From NCBI RefSeq assembly GCF_018398875.1, contig NZ_JAGWDK010000016.1, forward strand, positions 62,001 through 126,000: a DNA stretch of 64,000 nt, given 5' to 3'. The notes beneath the pieces were generated by a model that worked only from the letters and a program-made list of their open reading frames with translations, did not search any database and had not been told where the DNA came from. Numbering within the stretch: position 1 is the stretch's first letter; every line of letters starts with the position of its first letter. The translations under genes were made by a program, and so were the position numbers. Origin of the DNA: Bradyrhizobium sp. sGM-13. GTDB taxonomy: Bacteria; Pseudomonadota; Alphaproteobacteria; Rhizobiales; Xanthobacteraceae. Positions 42,409 to 50,826 of the stretch are shown here, in pieces.

Positions 42409-43191
42409 TCAGAATCCGCTTCCGGACAGGAATTCTTTGCGGATCGTGCGGATGATAATCATGATGTCCATGCGCAGCGACCACCTCTCGATATAAACGA
42501 GATCGTAATCGATCCGCGAAACCGCAGGACCGAACTCGGCCGTGCTTCCCCTGCAGCCGCTGACTTGTGCGAGCCCGGTAATGCCCGGCCGCGCCGTATG
42601 CCGCTGAAAATAATAAGGCACGAGGTGTTCATAGGGCAGATCCGCCGCCAGCATTCCCGGCACATGCGGCCGCGGCCCAACCAGTGACATATCGCCTTTG
42701 ATCACATTGATCAGTTGCGGAATTTCGTCGAGGCTGGTCTTGCGCAGAATTCGCCCCACCGGCGTCACGCGCGCGTCGCCCTGAACGGTCTGCTTTACAC
42801 CGCGCACATCGCCCGCATCCGCGCGCATGGTACGGAACTTGTAGATCTTGAAGCGGCGGTTGCGATAGCCGTATCGATACTGGAAGAACAGCACCGGGCC
42901 CGGCGACGTCAGCTTTATCGCAACTGCGATGACGATCAGGAGTGGCGCGAAGAACAGCAATGCGCCGCTTGCCGCAGCAATATCGAACACGCGCTTTGCA
43001 ATCGACGAGGATGGCTCGTTTCGCGCCCTTCGGCGCGAGCGCCGGCGGGCTCGATACGCGCTATGCGCACCGCCGCCGGCAAATTCGACAGGACGGACTG
43101 ATATCTCGGTTCGCTCTCTTCGAATCGGCGCAACGTTGCTCCTCGGCGCAACGTCGCTCCGATCGAAGTTGGCTGTCACGATGGAGGCCAT
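42409..43191 (-). CDS. Undecaprenyl-phosphate sugar-phosphate transferase (ExoY-like)
   Basis: A 260-residue initiating enzyme of the bacterial sugar transferase family. A basic N-terminal tail (about 65 residues, Arg-rich) precedes a single hydrophobic helix (FDIAAASGALLFFAPLLIVI). The catalytic domain has YKFRTMRADAG, SLDEIPQLINVIKGDMSLVG and PRPH, and ARPGITGLAQVSG. It transfers a hexose-1-phosphate (glucose or galactose) onto undecaprenyl phosphate to start the repeat unit on the inner leaflet. It lacks the four extra helices of WbaP/PssY-type proteins. AGGAG precedes its ATG. It is the first gene of the minus-strand arm. Confidence 0.92.
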   Translation of the reverse strand: MASIVTANFDRSDVAPRSNVAPIRRERTEISVRPVEFAGGGAHSAYRARRRSRRRARNEPSSSIAKRVFDIAAASGALLFFAPLLIVIAVAIKLTSPGPVLFFQYRYGYRNRRFKIYKFRTMRADAGDVRGVKQTVQGDARVTPVGRILRKTSLDEIPQLINVIKGDMSLVGPRPHVPGMLAADLPYEHLVPYYFQRHTARPGITGLAQVSGCRGSTAEFGPAVSRIDYDLVYIERWSLRMDIMIIIRTIRKEFLSGSGF

Positions 43192-43718
43192 GATTCTCCT
43201 CTCTCTGCGGGAACCGGACTGTGAATCAAGCGCGTGGAGTTACTCGACAGCGAGCGCGACGATTTCGCAGCAGCGAACGTCCGCACTTCGCGGTCGCTAA
43301 GACTTTCCAGAATCTTGAGCGAAGTTTGGCGCAAATGCGAAAGCGGTGCCGCATCACCGCGGAACTGACTCGTTAACGAGATTTGTGCGACGCGATATTC
43401 CGATTTGTTCGGAGATGCTTAGTCTCGATTTGCCTGGTTAATGAGCTGCGCGTGACTCGAGGCTGCCATGCATAATCGAAAAGCGCGGAACAAAATCCAT
43501 TGTTCGTTTCTCGATCAATGTGGCGTCGCTGCACGGGCAACAAATGCCTGTCTCGTCGTTGGTTTGTTAGTCGAAAGCCAAGCGATCCTCTGCAACCTGA
43601 TGACTGGTAGTGATTAAGGCGCACGGCTGGTGCGGTGGTCGCAACGTTTGGAAAGAAAACAGAGACGGCAGCCATTCGCGAGCCGTCCACCTTGCGGAAC
43701 GCTTCCAGGGAGGCGCCC
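43192..43718. other. 527-base divergent control region of the exopolysaccharide locus
   Basis: No credible gene lies here. The region must contain the promoters for both arms of the locus. It is less GC-rich than its surroundings. A perfect 12-bp palindrome CTCGTTAACGAG occurs at 43369-43380 and is a candidate operator. ORFs on either strand here show no family features. Confidence 0.5.
43369..43380. promoter_or_regulatory. Perfect 12-bp palindrome between divergent exopolysaccharide operons
   Basis: CTCGTTAACGAG is symmetric about GTTAAC and lies 178 bases upstream of the ExoY-like gene and 340 bases upstream of the plus-strand arm. It may bind a dimeric regulator; which one is unknown. Confidence 0.3.
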
Positions 43719-43862
43719 ATGATGGCCGAACGTCTGCACAGCCGTGCACTGGTGCCGCACGGCACATTGTCGCCCGATCGCAGGCTGAGGAACCGCATCA
43801 TCATCGCGAACGCGGTTGCGTGGATTGCGATCGTGATCCTGATCTGCCTGCTCGTTTTCTAA
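43719..43862 (+). CDS. Small single-pass membrane protein (47 aa)
   Basis: ATGATG at 43719 has GGGAGG upstream. The product has a basic N-terminal half (LSPDRRLRNRI) and one C-terminal helix (IIIANAVAWIAIVILICLLV) ending in Phe. No family is recognised. It sits directly upstream of the phosphatase and export genes, on the same strand, and could be a small accessory of the export machinery. An earlier in-frame ATG at 43635 is possible but has no ribosome site. Confidence 0.45.
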   Translation: MMAERLHSRALVPHGTLSPDRRLRNRIIIANAVAWIAIVILICLLVF

Positions 43863-43941
43863 TCTATTACTTGTGGCTGCGTCTCGGCGTATGGTGTCAT
43901 GGATTGACCGCCGCGCGGTTCCATGATCGACATCGCACACC

Positions 43942-44676
43942 ATGCACCGAACGTCTGCGGGACCTTCACGCTGCGTTAACGCTTCAACGCCTGCCGATAC
44001 ACGCATCTATGCCGTCGGCGATATCCACGGCTGCGCCGATCTGCTGAGTGAGATTATTGCGCGCATAGACGAGGACATAAGGCGGAGACCGATCGCGCGC
44101 GTAATCGAAATCTATCTCGGCGATTACGTTGATCGCGGGCCACACTCCAAGACGGTGATCGACCTGCTCGCGGTCAGACTCGTTAACAACCACGCGGTAT
44201 GTCTGCGCGGCAACCACGAAGCGGTGATGGAAGGGTTTCTTCAGGATCCGGCCATCCTGCAGTATTGGCTGCAACTAGGCGGCATGCAGACGCTTGCATC
44301 GTATGGCGTTGAACTGCATGACGAAACTGCGACGGCGAACGAAGTGCATCGCCGCTTTCTCGACACGTTTCCGCGTACGCACCAACTATTCATGCAGTGC
44401 TTGCGCAATCAGTTCAGGTGCGGCGATTTCCTGTTCGTGCACGCCGGCATTCGTCCGGATGTCCCGATCGAGCATCAGGATCCCAACGATCTGATTTGGA
44501 TTCGCGATGCGTTCCTCGACTCCACGCGAGATCACGAACAATTCATCGTGCACGGCCATACGCCTGTGCCGCATCCGGATATCAGACATAACCGAATCAA
44601 CATCGATACCGCCGCGTGGCGGACGGGAACGTTGACCTGCATTGCGCTTGAAGGATCAGCGATCCTCTTCCTGTGA
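43942..44676 (+). CDS. PPP-family metallophosphatase (serine/threonine phosphatase type)
   Basis: A 244-residue cytosolic phosphatase of the PrpA/ApaH-like group. The metal-binding motifs are GDIHG (26-30), GDYVDRG (60-66), GNHE (90-93) and later FLFVHAG and FIVHGHTPVP. These bind two metal ions and hydrolyse phosphoesters. It lies directly before the OPX and Wzc-type kinase genes. The locus lacks a low-molecular-weight tyrosine phosphatase (Wzb) or PHP-type phosphatase (Wzb/CpsB role), so this enzyme is a candidate to remove phosphate from the kinase. That role is an inference from position only. Confidence 0.9.
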   Translation: MHRTSAGPSRCVNASTPADTRIYAVGDIHGCADLLSEIIARIDEDIRRRPIARVIEIYLGDYVDRGPHSKTVIDLLAVRLVNNHAVCLRGNHEAVMEGFLQDPAILQYWLQLGGMQTLASYGVELHDETATANEVHRRFLDTFPRTHQLFMQCLRNQFRCGDFLFVHAGIRPDVPIEHQDPNDLIWIRDAFLDSTRDHEQFIVHGHTPVPHPDIRHNRINIDTAAWRTGTLTCIALEGSAILFL

Positions 44677-44803
44677 CTCGCATGCAACGTTTCGTTAACG
44701 CGTGCGCGCATATTGGGCACATGGAACTCCGTCATCACATTCTTTCGCCGTTTTTGCTTCCCTATCATCCGCGGCTGTTACGTGCATTCATGGAGATGCA
44801 GCT

Positions 44804-45391
44804 ATGCAGCAACGGTCGTCCAGCGCCGGCCCAACCCTTCCCTCTCTTCTCTTCGTCCTTGTAATTGCCGGCATCAGTGCCGGATTTTCAATTCGTGCTT
44901 CAGCACAGACGCCACCTTCCGCATCGTCCGCGGACCGTTACGTTCTCGGTCCGAACGATCGAATCAGGCTGAAGGTCTACGGCGAACCTGACATCACCGG
45001 CGAGTATGAGATCGACAACGGCGGTCAAGTTTCGATTCCGCTCGCCGGTCACATCAAGGCTGCAGGCGCCACGACGCGGCAGCTCGAGAAAGCGATAGCA
45101 TCCGCGCTTGCAAAGGGAATCGTGCGCGATCCGCGCGTCAACGTCGAGATCGCGCAGTATCGCCCGTACTACATCCTCGGCGAGGTGAAGAAGAGCGGCG
45201 AATATCCATACCGCAATGGGTTGACGGTCATGGACGCGATCGCAAGCGCCGGCGGATTCACGTACCGCGCCAACGAAAGCAAGGTCTATCTCCGCCGTGC
45301 AGGTGCCGGTGCGGAAGAGACCCACCCTCTCGACGCTCCCGTTCCGGTCTATCCCGGCGACAACATCAGGGTTCCGGAGCGCTACTTCTAG
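44804..45391 (+). CDS. Short outer-membrane polysaccharide export (OPX/Wza-family) protein
   Basis: A 195-residue protein. The start MQQRSSSAGP has GGAG upstream and begins a signal peptide ending ASAQTPP. The mature part has the polysaccharide-export domain (YVLGPNDRIRLKVYGEPDIT and GEYEIDNGGQVSIPLAGHIK) and one SLBB domain (YYILGEVKKSGEYPYRNGL, TVMDAIASAGGF). It ends soon after with YPGDNIRVPERYF. It lacks the C-terminal amphipathic helix that forms the outer-membrane pore in Wza (about 380 residues). It would therefore need a separate outer-membrane channel, presumably the beta-barrel encoded next. Confidence 0.9.
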   Translation: MQQRSSSAGPTLPSLLFVLVIAGISAGFSIRASAQTPPSASSADRYVLGPNDRIRLKVYGEPDITGEYEIDNGGQVSIPLAGHIKAAGATTRQLEKAIASALAKGIVRDPRVNVEIAQYRPYYILGEVKKSGEYPYRNGLTVMDAIASAGGFTYRANESKVYLRRAGAGAEETHPLDAPVPVYPGDNIRVPERYF

Positions 45392-45418
45392 CGTTTCGGA
45401 ACTGCAGATGAGGTGATG

Positions 45419-45432
45419 CCGCTCATGAGCGG
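45419..45432. repeat. 14-bp perfect palindrome in the OPX/beta-barrel intergenic gap
   Basis: CCGCTCATGAGCGG lies 28 bases after the OPX stop. A second small hairpin (GGCGC-GTGTT-GCGCC, 45438-45452) follows. No U-run is present. The rest of the 295-base gap up to 45687 shows no other gene or signal. These may attenuate or process the transcript. Confidence 0.35.
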
Positions 45433-45686
45433 ATGATGGCGCGTGTTGCGCCGTTGTCACAGTTCGCATTTTGCAGATGCGAAATATTTTGCGACGCGAG
45501 GAAAACTTTTTCCGGCAAGGCGCGTTGCAAGCGAGCGCATCACTTCAATCTCACAACTCAAAACCTTGCGCCCGCGCACCGAGTATGAGGCCTGCCGTTC
45601 TTATGCGCAGTCGACGATCATTATTTGAGCGATGGGCCTCGCCCGATAAGTGTTCGCCGTCTTCGCGTTCCCGCAAGGGATGGGTG

Positions 45687-47108
45687 ATGGGATTCGAGTC
45701 TGCATCGCAGAATATGTCTGAGCGACGCGGAGAGCGATCGCATTCCATAGGCGTGCCCGGCCGCTTCAGCTTCAACCTGTTGCCCGCTCCGGCGGCAGCC
45801 ATCCTGCTCGGTCTCGGATCGGCCGCGAATGCACAGGCCATTCCGTGGACCAGCGGAGAGTTCGCTTCACCTTGGAACGCGCAGAAAATTTTTGAACCGT
45901 CATCGCTGCCCGACAGGACCGATCCGGACAATCGCGAAGAGATACCGCCCGAGGACATGCCGGTGAAGAAGCGACAACAGCCAGGCTATGAGCCCGTCGG
46001 TATTCGCTCCGGCTCCTGGATGTTCAACCCGTCGCTGACCGCCGGTACTTTTTACGACAGCAACGTCTTTGCGTCGAACACCGCGCCGCGTTCCGATATC
46101 GCGGCAGTGATCGAGCCGACGCTGCGCGCGCATTCGCTATGGGGGCGGCATGGCGTCGACCTGAAGCTAAATGCACAGTCGACGGCCTATAGCCAGTATT
46201 CGAGCCTGAACCAGACCAATGCCAGCCTGAAGGGCAATGGCTGGCTGGACATTACGAAGGACACGATGCTGCTGGGCAGCTTTCAGATCGCACATCTGAA
46301 CGAAGGCGTCGGTACGCTCACTTCCCCCGCTAACGCCATATCGCCGACGCCATACGATCTGATGTCCGGCGACGTCACGCTACGCAAGGAATTCAACCGG
46401 CTCACGACCTCGGTCGGCTTCCGTACCGATTCCTACGACTACGGATCGACGCGCGCGCAGGACGGCACCGTCATCAACCAGGACGCCCGCGACGGACAAA
46501 TCTACGCGCTGCACAGCCGGATCGACTATGCGATTTCTTCCACGCTCGGCTGGTTCGGCGGCGTGGAAGGCAATCATCGCGACATCAGGGGGACGCCAGG
46601 CCACACGCTGGACTCGCAAGGCTATCGCGCGCTGACCGGCGTCACGGTCGGCTTGAGCAATCTGGTGACCGGCGAGTTCGGCGCCGGCTATGTCCAGCAG
46701 CGCTTCGACGATCCGTCGATCGGCAACATCGAGGGTCCTTCCTACCGCGCGCGGCTGACGTGGCGGCCCACCCGTCTGCTCGACGTGCATTTCAATGCCG
46801 AGCAGCTCGTGACGCAGACCACCGACACCAGCGCCACCGGCGTGCTGGCGAATGCGGTTCAACTCGGCGTCGACTATGAACTGCGGCGCAACGTGATCGT
46901 ATCGCTCGCGGGCGGTTACGAGAACGACCGGTTCTTCGGCCAGGTCCGCAAGGACAACGTGCTGACATCAGACACGCGGGTCAAATATCTCGTCAACCGC
47001 TTCGGCGCCGTTTCCGCCTACTACCGCTACACCAAGCGCGACAGCGACATTCCCGTCTTCAGCTTCGACAAACACCTGGTAGGAATGAATGTTACAGCGC
47101 AATTCTGA
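45687..47108 (+). CDS. Outer-membrane beta-barrel protein of the export locus
   Basis: About 473 residues. A signal region (FSFNLLPAPAAAILLGLGSA then ANAQAIP) follows a polar leader. The mature protein is built of alternating polar/aromatic strands (SWMFNPSLTAGTFYDSNVFA, GVDLKLNAQSTAYSQYSSLN, LRRNVIVSLAGGYENDRFFG, RFGAVSAYYRYTKRDSD) and ends in a strand finishing NVTAQF with terminal Phe, as required for barrel insertion. It resembles the BBP2-type barrels found beside OPX genes (VpsM-like). The ATG at 45687 has AAGGGA upstream; the frame is open further upstream. Its end overlaps the kinase gene start by 20 bases. Confidence 0.85.
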   Translation: MGFESASQNMSERRGERSHSIGVPGRFSFNLLPAPAAAILLGLGSAANAQAIPWTSGEFASPWNAQKIFEPSSLPDRTDPDNREEIPPEDMPVKKRQQPGYEPVGIRSGSWMFNPSLTAGTFYDSNVFASNTAPRSDIAAVIEPTLRAHSLWGRHGVDLKLNAQSTAYSQYSSLNQTNASLKGNGWLDITKDTMLLGSFQIAHLNEGVGTLTSPANAISPTPYDLMSGDVTLRKEFNRLTTSVGFRTDSYDYGSTRAQDGTVINQDARDGQIYALHSRIDYAISSTLGWFGGVEGNHRDIRGTPGHTLDSQGYRALTGVTVGLSNLVTGEFGAGYVQQRFDDPSIGNIEGPSYRARLTWRPTRLLDVHFNAEQLVTQTTDTSATGVLANAVQLGVDYELRRNVIVSLAGGYENDRFFGQVRKDNVLTSDTRVKYLVNRFGAVSAYYRYTKRDSDIPVFSFDKHLVGMNVTAQF

Positions 47109-49410
47109 CCTGCCCTATGTCGTCCCCGACGAACCTCCGGTTCGCCCTGCGGAAAGCTGGCAGTATCCGACCGTCGATCTGCGCGAGATGGGCCGCATCT
47201 TGCGCCGTCGCTACAGGCTGGTTGTATTACCGGTCGCCGTCCTGCTCGGGTTGGCGCTGACCTATCTGATGCTCGCGACTACTTTATATACGGCGACGTC
47301 GACCGTGCTGGTCGATCCGCGCCGCGCCAATGTCGTCGAGACCAACCAGTCCGTGCTGTCGAATTTCGGCACCGACGATGCAACGATCGAAAGCCAGACG
47401 CTGCTGATTCAGTCGGTTGCGATCCTGGTACGCGTCGTCGGCAAGCTGAAGCTGACGGAGGATGCGGAATTCAAGCCCAAACCCGGCCTCCTCGATCCGA
47501 TCAAGCGGCTGTTCAGCATGTTCAGCAGCAGCGGGCCGAGCGACGGTGCAAGCGCCGAAGATGCCGCCAGGGCGCGATCGGTCGAGATCCTTCAGAGACG
47601 GATGAAGGTAACAAGGCAGGGCACCACCTTCCTCGTCGACATCGCCGTCAGTTCGGAATCGCCGCAGAAGGCCGCAACCATCGCAAATGCGGTTGCGGAC
47701 GCCTATTTCGACGAGCAGGTCCGCGCCAAACACGACGCCACGCGTATTGCCGCGAATTGGCTCAACGGCCAGATCGACGAGTTGAAGTCGCGAGTCGTTG
47801 CGTCCGAGAAAGCGGTCGAGGATTATCGCTCGGCCAATAACCTGATGGTCTCGCAGGGCGTAACCCTCAACGACCAGCAACTCACCGACCTCAACAACAA
47901 GCTGATCGCGGCGCGCGTGCAAACGGCGGAGGCGCGGGCAAAGTACGAGCAGGTCCAGGACATCGCGAAATCAGGCGGCGATCCCGGCGGCATCAACGCA
48001 GCGATTTCCTCGGAGATGATCACCAAGCTGCGCACGCAGTATGCCGACATTGCCAAGAACGAGGCGGATCTGTCGAGCAAATACGGAGCGCGTCATCCCC
48101 TCGTCGCCAATGTGCGGGCGCAGCGGCGTGACACCCAAAAACTGATCAACGACGAAATCCGGCGAATACTGGACAGCACGAAGCACGACTATGACGTCGC
48201 ACGTTCTCGCGAAACGTCCCTGCAGCAGAACCTGGACCAGCTCCAGGGCGTGTCCACTTCCTCCGGCCAGGCGCAGGTACGCTTACGCGAACTGCAGCGC
48301 GAGGCCGAAGCCAGCCGCACGCTCTACGAATCCTATCTGGCGCGCTCCAAGGAAACCACCGCGCAAGAGAGCCTGGAGATGCCGGATTCCCGGATCGTGA
48401 CCAAGGCCAGCATCCCGATCAGGCCGTCGTCTCCCAAGACGATGCTGATCCTGGGGCTTGCCCTGATGCTCGGGCTCGGGGCGGGCACCGTGCTGGCCTT
48501 CCTCACCGACTATCTTGACGGCCGCGTCAAGACACTCGAACAGGCCGAATCCATTGCGGGTGTCCCGGCCCTTGCCGCGGTTCCATTGATCGGCACGCGA
48601 GAGCTGGCCCGTCTTGCGCGGCGCGGACGCAGCGAACTGGACAGCTACGATCCAAAGACCACGCAACTGCTGCCGCCGGCGTTGCAGCCGCCTTTGACGC
48701 GTTACGCGATCGACGAACCTGGCACGTTCTTCGCGGAGGCGATCCGCGCGGTCCGCCTGTCGCTGCAACGGACGATGCGGTCGCAGCCGGTGAAAGTCGT
48801 GCAGGTCACCTCGGCACTCGACAGCGAGGGCAAAACCACGCTTGCCATCAACCTGGCGCAGTCGCTGGCAACCCTTGGCATCCGAACGCTGCTTATCGAT
48901 GGGGACCTCCGCAATCCACAAGTGACCCGTTCCCTGTGTCCGCGCGCCGAGGCCGGACTGCTGGAAGTCGCGATCGGACACGTCGCCCCGGAACACGCCG
49001 TCCTCGTGGATCAAAGCACCGGGCTCTCTGTGTTGCCATCGACCAGGATCAAGCAGGTCGAGTTCATCACCGAACTGATGTTCTCCGACCGGATCGTCGA
49101 CGTGCTCGATTATTTCCGCCACCGCTACGAATTGATCGTGATCGACTCGCCGCCGCTGGTGCCCCTGGTCGATGGCCGCGCGCTCGCCGAACTGTCCGAT
49201 CGCATCATCCTGGCGCTGGCGTGGGACCAGACCCCTCGCGAAGTGCTGTCCCATGCCATGGACCTGCTGTCCCCAGTCAGTGACCGGATCATGGGAACGG
49301 TGCTGACCCGCGTCGATCTCAGCCGCCTGCAATTCTATGACTATTACCGCAGCTCGGCATACCTGAAGCCGTACGGCACCGCAGGCCTGCATGCCGGAGC
49401 AGCGCGGTGA
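47089..49410 (+). CDS. Wzc-type polysaccharide co-polymerase / tyrosine autokinase
   Basis: A 773-residue inner-membrane protein. The Wzz domain starts near residue 30 with a first helix (LVVLPVAVLLGLALTYLML, about 46-64). A long periplasmic coiled-coil domain follows, then the second helix (ILGLALMLGLGAGTVLAFL, about 447-466). The cytosolic BY-kinase has Walker A SALDSEGKTT (about 573-582), Walker A' LLIDGDLR (about 601) and Walker B LIVIDSPP (about 682). The C-terminal tyrosine cluster is YDYYRSSAYLKPYG (about 750). It controls chain length and export through cycles of autophosphorylation. The start overlaps the barrel gene, indicating coupling. Confidence 0.94.
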   Translation: MLQRNSDLPYVVPDEPPVRPAESWQYPTVDLREMGRILRRRYRLVVLPVAVLLGLALTYLMLATTLYTATSTVLVDPRRANVVETNQSVLSNFGTDDATIESQTLLIQSVAILVRVVGKLKLTEDAEFKPKPGLLDPIKRLFSMFSSSGPSDGASAEDAARARSVEILQRRMKVTRQGTTFLVDIAVSSESPQKAATIANAVADAYFDEQVRAKHDATRIAANWLNGQIDELKSRVVASEKAVEDYRSANNLMVSQGVTLNDQQLTDLNNKLIAARVQTAEARAKYEQVQDIAKSGGDPGGINAAISSEMITKLRTQYADIAKNEADLSSKYGARHPLVANVRAQRRDTQKLINDEIRRILDSTKHDYDVARSRETSLQQNLDQLQGVSTSSGQAQVRLRELQREAEASRTLYESYLARSKETTAQESLEMPDSRIVTKASIPIRPSSPKTMLILGLALMLGLGAGTVLAFLTDYLDGRVKTLEQAESIAGVPALAAVPLIGTRELARLARRGRSELDSYDPKTTQLLPPALQPPLTRYAIDEPGTFFAEAIRAVRLSLQRTMRSQPVKVVQVTSALDSEGKTTLAINLAQSLATLGIRTLLIDGDLRNPQVTRSLCPRAEAGLLEVAIGHVAPEHAVLVDQSTGLSVLPSTRIKQVEFITELMFSDRIVDVLDYFRHRYELIVIDSPPLVPLVDGRALAELSDRIILALAWDQTPREVLSHAMDLLSPVSDRIMGTVLTRVDLSRLQFYDYYRSSAYLKPYGTAGLHAGAAR

Positions 49411-50807
49411 GAGCGCGCGGACCGCTAAATGGATCGGCCGGAGTCGCGCGGGTGCATCCTCGCCACCCTGCATCACCTGCGGTGCGGGCAGCTTACCCTA
49501 TGGGTGGGCGCGCCGCGAATGCCGACGCATTCATCGAACGGATCGCGACCAGCTTGATGCTGCTGGCCGTCATGGCGACCTTCACGCTCTCGTCCTCCGT
49601 GCTGACCAACTGGAAGATCCACTATTTGACGGCGGGCGGAAATTTTTACGAAAAGCTGCACCCGGCGACTTATTTCACGTTGCTGGCATTCTCCATGCTG
49701 CTGATGCGCAGCCGCGGACCGGTCGGCGAGATCAACCGGATGTTTTCCGAGTCGAAGCTGCTGCTGGCCTATCTGCTCTGTTGGCTGTTTCTGCTGGTCC
49801 AGGTCATCGTGCTCGAACGCCCGTTCACCGTCATCATCGACACGTTTCTGTTGCCGATCCTGATCGCGATGGTGATGTGGCAGTTGTCGCCCGCGCAAAG
49901 GCGCCCGCTGGCCTGGGCCATTCACCTGACGATCCTGCTGAACGTCGTGCTCGGATACTATGAATATTTCTCCGGCCACCGGCTGATCCCGCTGACGCTC
50001 GGCGACGTCGTGGTGATGGGCGAATGGCGCTCTGCGGCGCTGCTGGGTCACCCGCTCACGGCATCCGGTATCGTCGGCGGCTACGTGCTGGCGCTGGCGC
50101 TTCGCCCGGCGATTTGTCCGCCGATCCTGCTGCGGCTGCCCTTGATCGCGTTCTGCCTGGGATCGCTGATGGCGTTCGGCGGCCGAACGGCGCTGGTCAC
50201 GGTACTGGGAGTCCTCGGGCTGATCGGAGCCTTCGAGATGGTGCGCCTGATACAGGGAAAGCGAACGCAGCTTCCCGCGGCCATTCTCGCCATCTGCGTG
50301 CTGTTTGCGGCCGGCGCCATCGTCTTTGCCGCGCTCGACCTCGGCATTTTCGACAAGATGCTGCTGCGCTTCTCTTCTGATAAGGGCAGCGCGCTGGCGC
50401 GCTTCGCCACCTTCAACCTGCTCTCGCATTTCGATTGGAACGAACTGATCCTCGGTCCCAACCCGGTCCGGGTGAATGCGTTGCAGTCGCAGCTCGGTCT
50501 CAACTACGGCATCGAGAACTTCTGGATTTCCGCGATCGTCCAGTTCGGCCTCATCCATACCGTCGTTCTGACGATCGGACTGATCTGCTTCTTCGTCGAA
50601 TTGCTGCGCCGTTCGAGCGCCGCGGTATGGGCGATCGTGCTGCTGATCATCGTCATTGCCGCGAGTTCAGTAAGCTTCTCGTCGAAGAACATTCAGCTCG
50701 CGCAGTTCGTTATCCTCATTTCGGTCCTGCTGCCGCGCGAGCAGCGGCGCATCGCCGCGTCCCCACAAGTCCGCGCGCCCGTCACCTACCGGTCCGCTCC
50801 GGCATAA
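49407..50807 (+). CDS. Polysaccharide polymerase, VpsF/Wzy-like membrane protein
   Basis: A 466-residue protein with about ten to twelve membrane helices after a polar N-terminal segment of about 45 residues. The O-antigen-ligase/polymerase type layout includes a large periplasmic loop with EWRSAALLGHPLTASGIVGG, and MAFGGRTALVTVLGVLGLIG. The general pattern (EW-R-x-x-x-LLGHPL, FGGRTAL) fits the VpsF-like polysaccharide biosynthesis family. A GTG start overlaps the kinase stop by 4 bases (GTGA) and has GGAG 7 bases upstream. It probably joins repeat units on the periplasmic side. Confidence 0.85.
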   Translation: MRARGPLNGSAGVARVHPRHPASPAVRAAYPMGGRAANADAFIERIATSLMLLAVMATFTLSSSVLTNWKIHYLTAGGNFYEKLHPATYFTLLAFSMLLMRSRGPVGEINRMFSESKLLLAYLLCWLFLLVQVIVLERPFTVIIDTFLLPILIAMVMWQLSPAQRRPLAWAIHLTILLNVVLGYYEYFSGHRLIPLTLGDVVVMGEWRSAALLGHPLTASGIVGGYVLALALRPAICPPILLRLPLIAFCLGSLMAFGGRTALVTVLGVLGLIGAFEMVRLIQGKRTQLPAAILAICVLFAAGAIVFAALDLGIFDKMLLRFSSDKGSALARFATFNLLSHFDWNELILGPNPVRVNALQSQLGLNYGIENFWISAIVQFGLIHTVVLTIGLICFFVELLRRSSAAVWAIVLLIIVIAASSVSFSSKNIQLAQFVILISVLLPREQRRIAASPQVRAPVTYRSAPA

Positions 50808-50826
50808 CTTTAGGATTCCCTTTCGT

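Noticed and set aside
43373..43804. 143-codon minus-strand frame in the divergent exopolysaccharide control region
   Set aside because: Poor start context, Arg/Ser-rich translation without domain, and overlap with a better-supported small plus-strand gene.
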